From Shewanella psychrotolerans (GTDB lineage: Bacteria; Pseudomonadota; Gammaproteobacteria; Enterobacterales; Shewanellaceae): a DNA stretch of 64,000 nucleotides. The translations under genes were made by a program, and so were the position numbers. Where the stretch lies: positions 1,550,001 to 1,614,000 of the forward strand of contig NZ_CP080419.1 of NCBI RefSeq assembly GCF_019457595.1, read 5' to 3'. Of the stretch, positions 34,131 to 43,750 are shown piece after piece; the stretch's first letter is position 1; each line of letters opens with the position of its first letter. A model generated the notes under the pieces. It was not told the DNA's origin. It ran no database searches and worked only from the letters and a program-made list of their open reading frames with translations.

Positions 34131-37100
34131 TTAGTTAGCAGCATTATGTGACAATTTTTTATGCATGACGGCGTAATACAACACTGGGATGACGACTAAT
34201 GTCAGCAAGGTTGATACGAAAATACCGAAGATCAAACTGATGGCTAATCCATTAAATATGGGGTCATCGAGAATGAATAGGGCGCCAATCATCGCCGCGA
34301 GTCCAGTTAACATAATGGGTTTGGCTCGGACGGCTCCAGAGTGGATAACCGCTTGTTCAAATGGGATGCCCGCAGCTGTTTCTTGATTGATAAAGTCGAC
34401 CAATAGAATTGAGTTACGCACAATTATGCCTGCAAGGGCTATCATCCCAATCATCGACGTTGCCGTGAACTGAGCCCCAAGGAGAGCATGGCCTGGCATC
34501 ACACCAATAATGGTTAATGGAATAGGCGCCATAATAATCAGCGGCACCGTGTAAGATTTAAATTGACCGACAACAAGCAAATAAATTGCTATCATGCCAA
34601 CTCCATAGGCAATACCCATATCCCTAAAGGTCTCATAGGTGATCTTCCATTCACCGTCCCAAAGTACTGCAATGCTATCGAGCCCTGAAGGTTGATTAAC
34701 ATAGTGCTGCTCGAAACCTAAGCCGTTTTTATCATCAATCGACGCTGCCATCTCAAACATGCCATAGAGTGGGCTATCTAGTGGTCCCGCCATATCTGCA
34801 ACGACCATGATCATCGGGATCATGTTTTTGTGAATGATTGGTGCATCAATTTGAGTCTTATTGATATTAACCAGTTCAGATACAGGAACTGAGTTGCCAC
34901 TTATGGTGTTCAATCTGAGATTAAGTACTTGCTCCAGATCGACTTTGGCGCCCTCATCAAGCTGTAATTTTATAGGTACTGGGGTCGTTTGGTTTGCTTT
35001 GTGCAGATAGCTGACCTCTTTACCGCCAATCGATGTTGCGACTAAATCAACAATGTTGCTGTACGGCACACCCAATAGGCTGGCTTTTGAGCGGTCAATA
35101 TTCACTTGCCACTTTTGCTGCGCAGCGGGTAAATAGATATCGATATCAACAACATCTTGAGTTTGATGGAACAGTTGCTGCAGTTGTAATGCCGCTTGCT
35201 CTCTAAGCGCTTCATTTGGCGCATAGACCTCTGCCAAAATGGGCGACCATACTGGTGGTCCTGGAGGCACTTCGACAACCTTAACATTGGCATTGTATTG
35301 GGTCGCAATCTGTTGCAGTGACTCTCTTACAGAGACCGCAATAGCGTGGCTATCGCGATGACGCTCAGACTTATCGACCAAGTTAACTTGGATGTCGCCT
35401 AGTTCTTGGGTTTCTCGTAAAAAATAGTGTCTAACTAGACCGTTGAAATTCATTGGCGCATTGGTGCCGGCGTACATCTGATAGTTATCGACTTCTTCAA
35501 CTTGATTAAGCTGTTGCCCCAGCGCTTTAAGCACTTTTTGTGTCTGTTCAACAGGAGTGCCTTCAGGCATATCGACCATCACTTGGAACTCTGATTTGTT
35601 ATCAAAAGGCAGCATTTTTAAAACCACCAACTGACTAATAGGCAAGGCGATAGCGATAGCGATCAGTAGCGCTATGGCTGCTGCCAGACCTAATCTAGCT
35701 TTACGTGCTTGTTTACCGTGAACAAAGGGCGAGATGAGCGTAGTAAATATCTTCACCATTCGTGTTGTAGACGGTTCATCTGTCTCTGGAGCACCGTTGG
35801 TGGGTTGATGTTTTTTGAGCAGTTTAGTCGCTAACCAAGGCGTGACAATAAAAGCGATAGCAAGTGAGATCAGCATTCCCATACTGGCATTAATCGGAAT
35901 AGGACTCATATAAGGCCCCATAAGACCCGACACAAATGCCATAGGCATCAATGCCGCTATCACGGTGAAAGTAGCCAATATTGTCGGGCCGCCCACTTCA
36001 TCGACAGCGACGGGAATTAATTCGGTAAATGAACGTTTTCCCAGAGCCATATGACGGTGAATATTTTCGACCACGACAATGGCATCATCGACCAATATCC
36101 CGATGGAGAAGATGAGGGCAAATAGTGAGATCCGATTAAGCGTAAAGCCCCAAGCCCATGAAGCAAATAGGGTGATCGCTAAGGTAATAATAATGGCGAT
36201 ACCAACTACGATAGCTTCACGTAGGCCCATCGCTAAGAACACTAAGATGACAACGGCAGAGGTGGCAAATACTAGCTTTAAAATCAGGGTATTGGCTTTA
36301 TCGCCTGCTGTCTTACCATAATTTCGCGATACGGTGACCTCAACATCGTTAGGTATTAAGATGTTATCGACTTTATCGAGACGATCTAATATCGCATTGG
36401 CGACGTCGACCGCATTTTCGCCAGGTTGTTTGCCAATGGCGACGGTGACCGCAGGAAAAGTTCCCTGTTTGTCGCTGTGCCAAGCATTTTTGGTTGGAAT
36501 ATCTGTATTGAGGCTAACGCTTGCGATATCAGCGAGATAGACTGGCGCACTCTTGCCCGATTCATCTTGGTATACGGCGACAACGAGTTGCTCAACCTCT
36601 TGTTGAGATTGTAAAAATTGGCCGGTTTGTATTTTTATCTCTTGGTTATCTTGAATTAGCGAAACAGGCATAGAGACGTGATTGTTGCTCGCAAGGCTGT
36701 TGCTAATGTCATCATAGGTTAGGCCATAAAAGCTCATTTTTGCCGGATCGATACGGACATTCAGACTAACGTCATGGCGTCCAACACTATAGATCTCACG
36801 TGTGCCAGGAATGCGTTTGAGTTCGGTTTCCAATCCTTTGGCGATATGAGTCAATTGTTCTGCCGAGGTCTCGGTCGATTTTGACCATAAGGTTAGGCTG
36901 ACAATGGGCACATCATCAATACCACGGGGTTTGATTTGTGGTTCGCCGACGCCAGCCTGGGTCGCGACCTTATCCATATTGGAATAGACCTGATTATACA
37001 GTTTGACGATCGCTTCGTTGCGGGGAATACCCACTTCAAAAATGGCGATTAGCAGTGCGCCATCGGGTTGAGAGAATGAGTAGAGGGTGTCTACGCCTTT

Positions 37101-37376
37101 TATTTGCGACAGCACTTGCTCCATCGGCAGGGTAACTAGTTGTTCAACTTCGCTAGGCGTTGCGCCAGGGAAGGGGATAAAGACATCAGCAAAGGTGACA
37201 TCGATTTGTGGCTCTTCCTCTTTTGGGGTGACCAATACGGCAAACAGGCCAAGTAATAACCCAAGGAGTGCTAGTAAGGGCGTTATTGCACTCAACTGGA
37301 AAAGGGCGGCTATACGGCCAGAAAAACCCAGTTTTGTCGTTTGTTTATCGCCATTATGCATTTGTTGCGAGCTCAT
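34131..37376 (-). CDS. RND-family efflux transporter permease (AcrB-like)
   Basis: A 1081-residue inner-membrane RND pump. There is an N-terminal helix (LLALLGLLLGLFAVLVTP), two large periplasmic loops, and two sets of membrane helices. Family motifs include PGATPSEVEQLVTLPMEQ, the helix-4 region FALIFSIGILVDDAIVVVEN with its conserved aspartates, and GIIVRNSILLVDFINQE in the second half. The ATG at 37376 is preferred because AGGAG lies upstream and it follows the adaptor stop. The substrate is unknown. No TolC-like gene is present, so the outer channel must be encoded elsewhere. Confidence 0.93.
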   Translation of the reverse strand: MSSQQMHNGDKQTTKLGFSGRIAALFQLSAITPLLALLGLLLGLFAVLVTPKEEEPQIDVTFADVFIPFPGATPSEVEQLVTLPMEQVLSQIKGVDTLYSFSQPDGALLIAIFEVGIPRNEAIVKLYNQVYSNMDKVATQAGVGEPQIKPRGIDDVPIVSLTLWSKSTETSAEQLTHIAKGLETELKRIPGTREIYSVGRHDVSLNVRIDPAKMSFYGLTYDDISNSLASNNHVSMPVSLIQDNQEIKIQTGQFLQSQQEVEQLVVAVYQDESGKSAPVYLADIASVSLNTDIPTKNAWHSDKQGTFPAVTVAIGKQPGENAVDVANAILDRLDKVDNILIPNDVEVTVSRNYGKTAGDKANTLILKLVFATSAVVILVFLAMGLREAIVVGIAIIITLAITLFASWAWGFTLNRISLFALIFSIGILVDDAIVVVENIHRHMALGKRSFTELIPVAVDEVGGPTILATFTVIAALMPMAFVSGLMGPYMSPIPINASMGMLISLAIAFIVTPWLATKLLKKHQPTNGAPETDEPSTTRMVKIFTTLISPFVHGKQARKARLGLAAAIALLIAIAIALPISQLVVLKMLPFDNKSEFQVMVDMPEGTPVEQTQKVLKALGQQLNQVEEVDNYQMYAGTNAPMNFNGLVRHYFLRETQELGDIQVNLVDKSERHRDSHAIAVSVRESLQQIATQYNANVKVVEVPPGPPVWSPILAEVYAPNEALREQAALQLQQLFHQTQDVVDIDIYLPAAQQKWQVNIDRSKASLLGVPYSNIVDLVATSIGGKEVSYLHKANQTTPVPIKLQLDEGAKVDLEQVLNLRLNTISGNSVPVSELVNINKTQIDAPIIHKNMIPMIMVVADMAGPLDSPLYGMFEMAASIDDKNGLGFEQHYVNQPSGLDSIAVLWDGEWKITYETFRDMGIAYGVGMIAIYLLVVGQFKSYTVPLIIMAPIPLTIIGVMPGHALLGAQFTATSMIGMIALAGIIVRNSILLVDFINQETAAGIPFEQAVIHSGAVRAKPIMLTGLAAMIGALFILDDPIFNGLAISLIFGIFVSTLLTLVVIPVLYYAVMHKKLSHNAAN

Positions 37377-37410
37377 TTTATTTGCGACTCCTAAAAAGCG
37401 ATCAAATCTA

Positions 37411-38427
37411 CTATTTATTGATATTAAGCAGTACGTTATAAGCATCTTTTGCGATAACATCGCCAGCATTTAGCCCAGAGAGTACGTCATAACTATCATC
37501 GTGTTCGGCACCTAATCGGATCTGATTGAGTAGGAATGTTCCTTGTTGCTGTAAATAAACGGCACAGATCTCATTTTGAAAAATAATGGCTGATTTTGGT
37601 ATGACCATAGTGCTGCGTTGACCTGCAACAAATTTGGCTTTGACCCACATTCCTGGCATTAAATTGGGTAGACCTTGGGGAAGAGCTATCCGAGTCTTAT
37701 AGCTATGACTTTTGGGGTCGGCAAAAGAGAAGATGGTTAATGCTTGTGACTTAATTTTGTGTTGATCATTGAGTGTTAATTCAATATCTGGCTGCGCTCT
37801 GAGAGCGTCGATATACCGCAGTGGTACATGGGTAACGGCTCGCATTTGATCGGTAGAGAATCCACTTAATAGTGGCTGTCCTGGAGCGACCGTTTCACCA
37901 ACTTCAACAAAACGTTGGGTGACTACGCCTGCAAATGGTGCACTAACGCTGGTATATTTGACCGACTCATTGGCCTGAATAATGCGTGCTTTTGCAGCAC
38001 TTACTGCTTGTGCGGTCGACTTTGCATTGGCAATGGCTTGATCCATGTCGCCTTGTGATATTGCGCCTTTAGGAAAAAGTTCTTCATAACGTTTACGCTG
38101 CTTTTGTGCTTCCTCATTTTGTGCAAGCGCTCTAGCGTAATCGGCTTCGGCCGCCGCTAGCTCTGCACCTTGGGCGATACTTGTAATTTCTAATAGCGCC
38201 GCACCTTGAGGCACAATATCGTTCACATCGTAATTGATTTTTAGGATGCGTCCAGAGGTTTGCGCCGATACCGTCGCGGCCTTAACTGACTCAAGCTGTG
38301 CATCAAGGGTGATCCATTGCGGCAACTGTTGAGGATTAACGGTAATGGTTTTTATGGGCTCTGCAGATGCAAATAGACTGCAAATAGAGAGAATAAAACC
38401 AACTGATAATGGGTGTTGAATACGCAT
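37411..38427 (-). CDS. RND efflux periplasmic adaptor subunit (membrane fusion protein)
   Basis: A 338-residue HlyD/AcrA-type adaptor. Signal peptide in VGFILSICSLFASA; then a lipoyl half-motif AATVSAQTSGRILKINYDVN, a short coiled-coil hairpin with AEADYARALAQNEEAQKQRK, the second lipoyl half APFAGVVTQRFVEVGETV and a beta-barrel segment. The ATG at 38427 has GGAGG nine bases upstream, which decides the start. It is 34 bases from the permease and the first gene of a four-gene operon. Confidence 0.9.
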   Translation of the reverse strand: MRIQHPLSVGFILSICSLFASAEPIKTITVNPQQLPQWITLDAQLESVKAATVSAQTSGRILKINYDVNDIVPQGAALLEITSIAQGAELAAAEADYARALAQNEEAQKQRKRYEELFPKGAISQGDMDQAIANAKSTAQAVSAAKARIIQANESVKYTSVSAPFAGVVTQRFVEVGETVAPGQPLLSGFSTDQMRAVTHVPLRYIDALRAQPDIELTLNDQHKIKSQALTIFSFADPKSHSYKTRIALPQGLPNLMPGMWVKAKFVAGQRSTMVIPKSAIIFQNEICAVYLQQQGTFLLNQIRLGAEHDDSYDVLSGLNAGDVIAKDAYNVLLNINK

Positions 38428-38564
38428 AAGACTGACGACCTCCAAAAACTTCATAAGAAAATTCTAATGGACTTTTGAAACGAGTGCAATCATTTATTAG
38501 AAAAAAGTGATGAATAAGGGTGCCAGCGTCCTTATTCACCGATATGAGATAATCATGCTAACAG

Positions 38565-39275
38565 TTAATCATTTAAGTAATAGGTCAGGGTTGAGACTAT
38601 CCTGACTTTTTTGATATTGGGTGTGTTGCTATCACGATCATTAATGGTGAATTGTCCTTGGGATGCACTCTTTATCTTGCCCAGTTTTGATTGAGAGTCG
38701 ATGGCAAATTTTTCTGCGGTTTGACGTGCATTTTCGGTCGCTGATTGCACCATCTTAGGCTTAATGCTATTGAGTTGGGTAAATAGAAACTCGGTACGGC
38801 CGTTATAATCTTGATTGGAGATGACGATTCCTTCTTTTGCAAGATCGAGTAAATTGCGTTGCATACTGAGTAATAATTTAACTCTTTTGGTATAAAGTGA
38901 AATGGTTACTTGGGCAGCATAGCGATAACGAACATTAGGGTCGACATAACCTTGAGCCTGGCGATCTTGGATGGAGGGCAAAGAACTGGAGATCTCTTCA
39001 GTAGTGAAGCCTTGTTTGATTAAAAATGCGACCACTTTATCGGACTTGTCCTGAACATTCTTATATAAGCTATTGAGATCGTTGTCGACTTCTGTAAACC
39101 GAATTGGCCAAATAGCGGTATCGGCATCAACTTCTAGCTCGGCAAGACCTTTAACCGTTACGGTACGTTCCATTGCACGAATGGTCACCAAACTTTTACC
39201 TATGCTGTTACCGAGTAGATATAGTCCACCGCAGATGAATAATCCCAGTAGGATAGTTGCAAGTGATTTATGCAT
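38565..39275 (-). CDS. SIMPL-domain (DUF541) protein
   Basis: A 236-residue protein with an N-terminal membrane anchor or signal (ATILLGLFICGGLYLLGNSI) followed by a SIMPL domain: RTVTVKGLAELEVDADTAIW, then VVAFLIKQGFTTEEIS and ENARQTAEKFAIDSQSKLG. Members are periplasmic; E. coli YggE is one example, linked with oxidative stress, but no mechanism is known. It lies 138 bases upstream of the RND adaptor on the same strand and may be cotranscribed with it. Confidence 0.87.
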   Translation of the reverse strand: MHKSLATILLGLFICGGLYLLGNSIGKSLVTIRAMERTVTVKGLAELEVDADTAIWPIRFTEVDNDLNSLYKNVQDKSDKVVAFLIKQGFTTEEISSSLPSIQDRQAQGYVDPNVRYRYAAQVTISLYTKRVKLLLSMQRNLLDLAKEGIVISNQDYNGRTEFLFTQLNSIKPKMVQSATENARQTAEKFAIDSQSKLGKIKSASQGQFTINDRDSNTPNIKKVRIVSTLTYYLND

Positions 39276-39363
39276 GAGAGAGCGTCCAAGTTGCTTTTAA
39301 ACCAATAGCATATGCTTGTTAACTTGATTTTTCTAGGTTAGTTTCAGGGCCTTTTAGTATCGC

Positions 39364-39750
39364 TCATGGTGTTTCGCTAGCTTGCCATAATTCGACTTTA
39401 TTACCATCGGGATCAACAAACCAACCAAAGCGACCAAACTCTGACTCTTCTGTTTCTGCAATGACTTGTGCACCGCCATTTCTTACCTGTTCTAGCGCGC
39501 CGTCTAGATCATCGACAATTAAATTAAACATAAAAGATTTTTCAGAGGGATGAAGGTAATCTGAATCAGCCGACATCGGCGTCCAAACACTGTAGCCCGA
39601 AGCTGCGGTCGGCATGAGATTATTCAGATAGAAGGCGGCACCGCCCCAGTTTTCGACAGGTATTTGAAGGTGGGTCTTGTACCACAGCGCCAATGCGTTG
39701 GGATCTTCGCTTTTAAAGAATATGCCACCGAGTCCAATTACTTTAGCCAT
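39364..39750 (-). CDS. VOC-family (glyoxalase/bleomycin resistance-like) protein
   Basis: A 128-residue single VOC unit: GIFFKSEDPNALALWYKTHL at the N-terminus and FGRFGWFVDPDGNKVELWQA at the C-terminus, with the metal-ligand glutamate in VELW. The family includes glyoxalases, dioxygenases and drug-binding proteins; the function here cannot be predicted. The ATG at 39750 is chosen because the sequence from there matches the domain; the open upstream 32 codons overlap a terminator. The ribosome-binding site is weak. Confidence 0.85.
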   Translation of the reverse strand: MAKVIGLGGIFFKSEDPNALALWYKTHLQIPVENWGGAAFYLNNLMPTAASGYSVWTPMSADSDYLHPSEKSFMFNLIVDDLDGALEQVRNGGAQVIAETEESEFGRFGWFVDPDGNKVELWQASETP

Positions 39751-39811
39751 TATCAATTCGATCACAGTTAATTTGTATATTAACTGTAGGAAAGATTTCG
39801 TATAAGTACAA

Positions 39812-39838
39812 AAAAGCCACACATGATGTGTGGCTTTT
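39812..39838 (-). terminator. terminator after the fadL-like gene
   Basis: AAAAGCCACAC, loop ATGAT, GTGTGGCTTTT, 23 bases beyond the stop of the FadL-like gene on the minus strand. Confidence 0.88.
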
Positions 39839-39860
39839 AACTTCAATCATTTAGCAAGAT

Positions 39861-41102
39861 TTAAAACTTGTAGCTGTACTGAATACCATACATCCAAGCA
39901 TTTGCACGAGTCGTGCCGTTAACCGTTGCTACAGGCAGAGGTCCAAGATACTGACTTTCAGTAACATCAATATCTTTGCCCATAAGATAGGTTAAACCAA
40001 AATCTAGGTCTGAGTGCTCAGATAAGCGATAGGTTAAACCAGCAGAGAACCAATGACGGTCAGAATCTGGAATCGCAATTGATTGGATCTCATCTACTGC
40101 TCCCATGTCATACATATAACCTGCACGCACGGTCCAAGCATTGTTTATGTCGTAAGTTCCACCGACAGAGAAGTGCCAGGTATCACGCCAGTTATACTCT
40201 TTGATCGTGCCGAACGCATCGGTATCTAGGGTATCGAAGTTGCTCCACTGGATAAATTGCGCCGAATAGTGCACGGCAAATTGATTGGTTAATTTGTGAT
40301 AACCAGAAAACTCCGCAATTGAAGGCAGTGGTAAATGCAATGTATCGTCAGCCGCTGCTTGACCTTGGTAAACAAAGTCACCGTCGGCTTTAATGGTTGG
40401 AGAATAACGATAGCTTAAACCAAATCTGTGATTGTCATTGACTTCATAAACGGCACCGATATTCCAGCCGAGTCCATAACCTTCAGCTTCAACATCAAGT
40501 GCTGGAGCGCTTGGCCCCATTCCTGCGCTTTTGAATTCACGATAAAGTTCGCCAGAACCAGACACGATATCAAGGCCTGCACCGATACTAAAATTATTAT
40601 TAATACGGTAAGACACGCTGCCTTGGATATTGGCACTACGCACTTTGGTTGTGCCACCGAAAATATCAGCTGCAAAACTATCTGAGTACTCGGTCGTTGT
40701 GCCAAAGTTAGAGTAAGCCCCAAAACCAATAGACCATTGCTCATTGATTGGATGAACGATAAAAATATTGGGTACAGGTGTTGCGCCACCAATATCTGAC
40801 ACATCAGGCAGACCGACTGATTGATAGCCTGTATTGGTTAAATAAGTGAGGCTAGCGTCTTTAAGTGTGACATCGGTATCGATATACGTCACACCTAAAC
40901 TGATTGCAGTTGTGTCAAATAGTGCCATCGCAGCAGAGTTTCTCGCCATCACTGCGGCGTTATCTGCGATAACTGCATCACCAGCAAATGCGCGACCTAA
41001 ACCCGTTGCCGATTGGCTATTTAGTTGAAAACCAGCTGCCATAGCTTGAGAGCTCGCAAGTGTTACGGCAACGGCTAGTAATGTCTTGTTAAAAAGCTTC
41101 AT
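39861..41102 (-). CDS. fadL: FadL-family outer-membrane long-chain fatty acid transporter
   Basis: A 413-residue outer-membrane barrel. Signal peptide LLAVAVTLASSQAMA (cleavage near residue 22), then the FadL N-terminal plug AGFQLNSQSATGLGRAFAGD and ARNSAAMALFD. Antiparallel beta strands follow, and the protein ends in YSYKF with an aromatic last residue, the outer-membrane insertion signature. FadL proteins take up long-chain fatty acids. A FadR-like operator upstream (41264-41280) supports this reading, though other hydrophobic substrates are possible. It is flanked by terminators, so it is monocistronic. Confidence 0.9.
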   Translation of the reverse strand: MKLFNKTLLAVAVTLASSQAMAAGFQLNSQSATGLGRAFAGDAVIADNAAVMARNSAAMALFDTTAISLGVTYIDTDVTLKDASLTYLTNTGYQSVGLPDVSDIGGATPVPNIFIVHPINEQWSIGFGAYSNFGTTTEYSDSFAADIFGGTTKVRSANIQGSVSYRINNNFSIGAGLDIVSGSGELYREFKSAGMGPSAPALDVEAEGYGLGWNIGAVYEVNDNHRFGLSYRYSPTIKADGDFVYQGQAAADDTLHLPLPSIAEFSGYHKLTNQFAVHYSAQFIQWSNFDTLDTDAFGTIKEYNWRDTWHFSVGGTYDINNAWTVRAGYMYDMGAVDEIQSIAIPDSDRHWFSAGLTYRLSEHSDLDFGLTYLMGKDIDVTESQYLGPLPVATVNGTTRANAWMYGIQYSYKF

Positions 41103-41124
41103 GATTTTTTCTCATTGTGTCTGG

Positions 41125-41158
41125 CCTCAATTCTATTGCTGCATAGCAGCTATTGAGG
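41125..41158 (-). other. hairpin in the leader of the fadL-like gene
   Basis: CCTCAAT (41125-41131) pairs with ATTGAGG (41152-41158), enclosing a second stem GCTGC/GCAGC. It lies 23 bases upstream of the ATG and could influence mRNA stability or translation. Confidence 0.4.
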
Positions 41159-41263
41159 TCCATTTATTAGTCGCGCCATAGTAGGGGGGCGACGACTTAG
41201 CAACAACTCCGACCAGACTGCATTTTTTGTTGTTTTTATGTTAAATGTGGTGGGGCGAAATAC

Positions 41264-41280
41264 AACTGGTTGGATCAGCT
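41264..41280 (-). promoter_or_regulatory. FadR-like operator upstream of fadL
   Basis: AACTGGTTGGATCAGCT matches the FadR consensus AACTGGTCNGACCAGTT at 13 of 16 defined positions. It lies 160 bases upstream of the fadL start. Confidence 0.5.
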
Positions 41281-41395
41281 GATTGATATTCGCTTGGTAT
41301 GCCCTATGGTTGAGGTTTTCTGGGGTGTGGCCAAGACATGCAAAGGTTAATTACTTGTAAACAGCCTTAAGTTTAGTAAAAAAATGAAAGTATAA

Positions 41396-41421
41396 AAAAA
41401 GCGTACATGTGTACGCTTTTT
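41396..41421 (-). terminator. terminator after putP
   Basis: AAAAAGCGTAC, loop ATGT, GTACGCTTTTT on the minus strand downstream of the putP stop. The remaining intergenic sequence, 41103-41395, holds the fadL leader and operator. Confidence 0.88.
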
Positions 41422-41454
41422 GGTGTGTTAATGTTTTTATTTGTTCAAATTTAA

Positions 41455-42906
41455 TTAAAGCTTTTGGCTGAATTCGTCAAATTGAACGGTAATATCCTCG
41501 CTGGTTTTCGACAGGAGACTAATGAGTATTCCCGCTATAGTGGCAAATACAAAACCGGGCAGTATTTCGTATAGCTCAAATATGCCGCCAGTGGCTTGTT
41601 TCCATAATACAACCGTCAGTGCACCGACGAGAATAGTCGCCACAGCGCCATTTCGGCTATAGTGCCTCCAGAATAGTGATAACAACACCACTGGGCCAAA
41701 CGCAGCGCCAAATCCTGCCCACGCGTAGCTAACTAACCCTAATACACTATTTTCTGGATTAAGCGCGATGATCCCTGAGATAAGGGCAATGGCGAGTACG
41801 CCAATACGACCGACCAACATTAACTCTTTATTGCTTGCTTCAGGGCGTAACCACTTTTTATAGAAATCTTCGGTGATCACACTTGAGCACACCAGTAGCT
41901 GAGAATCGATAGTACTCATTATTGCCGACAAAATTGCGGCAATAAGTAATCCACCAATCCAAGGATTAAATGCGGCATGTGCTAGCTGAATAAATACGGT
42001 TTCAGGGTTCGCGATAGGCTTACTTGCAAAATAGAGGCTGCCCGCGAGGCCTGTAGCTAGGGCGCCGATAAGCGCAACTATCATCCAGCTCATGGCGATA
42101 CGCCTTGAGACCGTTAGATCGTCGACGCTGCCGATTGCCATAAAACGAGACAAAATATGTGGCTGGCCAAAATAGCCAAGCCCCCATGCGAGCAGCGACG
42201 CTAAGCCTATCACAGTCGTGTTTTCACTGAACATTGCTAGCATCGCAGGATCCAGTTCGTGCATACCATTTTGTGTTTCTGGTTGGCTAAAAATGGCCAC
42301 AGGGACAATGAGCAATGCAATTAGCATTAAACAGCCCTGGAAAAAATCGGTCCAACTTACCGCGAAAAAGCCACCAACGAAGGTATAGGCCACGATAATG
42401 GTTGAGCCGATAAAAAGTGCCAATGTGTAATCTAGGCCGAAGACTTTTTCAAATAAGATGGCGCCGCCAACCATGCCTGATGATGCATAAAAGGTAAAAA
42501 AGACTAAGATGGTAACAGCCGATACGAGTTTGAGAATTCCCTGATGATCGGCAAAACGTTTCTCAAAGAAGTCAGGTAAGGTGAGGGCATTGTCGGTAAA
42601 TTGTGTATAGATCCGTAGACGTTTAGCAACCAGTAGCCAATTGAGCCATGCGCCAAATACTAATCCTATACCTATCCATGCTTCACCTAAGCCACCAAGG
42701 TATACCGCACCCGGTAAGCCAAGTAACAACCAACCAGACATATCCGATGCGCCAACGCTAAGCGCAGTGACTGCCGGTCCCATTGAGCGTCCGCCCAGTA
42801 TGTAATCATCGACAGAATCTGTTGCTTTGTATGCCCAAAGGCCAATACCCATCATCAAGATGAGATAGCCGAAAAATGTAATTAAAATCGGTAATTCAAT
42901 AGTCAT
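41455..42906 (-). CDS. putP: sodium/proline symporter
   Basis: A 483-residue solute:sodium symporter of the PutP type with about 13 membrane helices. It closely resembles E. coli PutP (502 residues): DDYILGGRSMGPAVTALSVG, then ASDMSGWLLLGLPGAVYLGG in helix 2, which holds the sodium and proline ligands, FGYFGQPHILSRFMAIGSV-like residues and SAIMSTIDSQLLVCSSVITE in helix 9. It imports proline with Na+, for nutrition or osmoprotection. No putA is nearby. Confidence 0.93.
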   Translation of the reverse strand: MTIELPILITFFGYLILMMGIGLWAYKATDSVDDYILGGRSMGPAVTALSVGASDMSGWLLLGLPGAVYLGGLGEAWIGIGLVFGAWLNWLLVAKRLRIYTQFTDNALTLPDFFEKRFADHQGILKLVSAVTILVFFTFYASSGMVGGAILFEKVFGLDYTLALFIGSTIIVAYTFVGGFFAVSWTDFFQGCLMLIALLIVPVAIFSQPETQNGMHELDPAMLAMFSENTTVIGLASLLAWGLGYFGQPHILSRFMAIGSVDDLTVSRRIAMSWMIVALIGALATGLAGSLYFASKPIANPETVFIQLAHAAFNPWIGGLLIAAILSAIMSTIDSQLLVCSSVITEDFYKKWLRPEASNKELMLVGRIGVLAIALISGIIALNPENSVLGLVSYAWAGFGAAFGPVVLLSLFWRHYSRNGAVATILVGALTVVLWKQATGGIFELYEILPGFVFATIAGILISLLSKTSEDITVQFDEFSQKL

Positions 42907-43004
42907 GCTTAAGCCGTTTTATTGTTATGATTTGGTGTAAGCTCGCTATGCTAGCAGAAGTTTGAGCGCCATCTCAATAAATCTAGAGGTTGTGATGAAG
43001 TTCT

Positions 43005-43036
43005 AACCTGTGGCAAAGATACTATTGCCACAGGTT
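43005..43036 (-). terminator. strong hairpin after the DUF3379 gene
   Basis: AACCTGTGGCAA, loop of eight bases, TTGCCACAGGTT: a perfect 12-bp stem just beyond the DUF3379 stop on the minus strand. There is no T-run after it, so it may be a Rho-dependent end or 3' stabiliser. Confidence 0.45.
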
Positions 43037-43045
43037 GTGACAAGC

Positions 43046-43750
43046 TTAGATGAAAGATTGCTTAATTTCGTGTTTTATATTGTCAAGATCGGTGCGATTC
43101 TCGGCAACCAGTAACATATACGCATTATCAGCGGCGAACCCCATTCCTTGATAACGATTGTCGGCAAAAGCGTCTTCCAAGATCATCCGCTCTTCTACAG
43201 GTACGATAAACAGGGTGACTTTACCTTTTTCTCCCTGCATGACTAAGTGAATACTCTTCACTCCTTGAAAATCGCAATAGGTGCTAAACAGGACACGACC
43301 TGGTTGTTCGGTAAAACGGGCATTAGGCAAGGTGCCCATAGAGGCGAGCTGAGTATTGATGGTATCAAAACTAATATCATCTTCCATCTGCATCGCGACG
43401 TTTTCATGATAAACATGCGCTAATGCATGTTGACCGAGATCGACAGGACCTAGGCGTAGCAAACTAAAACTGATGCCTGCGACAAATGCAATTGAGGCGA
43501 CCAATGCTAGCGTAAATCCCATTTTACGGCGTTGCACTTGATGTTGGTGTAATTGTTGATTTAACAATAGTTTGGCTGCTAGTCCTTCGGGGACATCAAT
43601 CTTTAACGCCGATTCAAGTTGATTATCTAAGCGCTTTAAGTCATTCACAAATGCTGTACGTTCTTTAGATTCACGCATGGCTTGTAAAAAATCCACATCG
43701 TGACTATTTGGATTTTCATAGGCCTCTCGGCGGAATTTGAGCTCATCCAT
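43046..43750 (-). CDS. DUF3379-family protein, probable anti-sigma partner
   Basis: A 234-residue protein. It has an N-terminal cytoplasmic region (MDELKFRREAYENPNSHDVD, then about 75 residues), one membrane helix (MGFTLALVASIAFVAGISFS) and a periplasmic C-terminal domain. I recognise it as DUF3379, whose members lie next to ECF sigma factors. The architecture and the 8-base overlap with the sigma gene make it a likely membrane anti-sigma factor. The ATG at 43750 has GGGGGCG upstream. Signal and target genes are unknown. Confidence 0.8.
   Translation of the reverse strand: MDELKFRREAYENPNSHDVDFLQAMRESKERTAFVNDLKRLDNQLESALKIDVPEGLAAKLLLNQQLHQHQVQRRKMGFTLALVASIAFVAGISFSLLRLGPVDLGQHALAHVYHENVAMQMEDDISFDTINTQLASMGTLPNARFTEQPGRVLFSTYCDFQGVKSIHLVMQGEKGKVTLFIVPVEERMILEDAFADNRYQGMGFAADNAYMLLVAENRTDLDNIKHEIKQSFI

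Noticed and set aside
34131..37469. Upstream start of the RND permease at 37469
   Set aside because: It would overlap the adaptor gene by 59 bases and gives a non-family N-terminus; AGGAG favours 37376.
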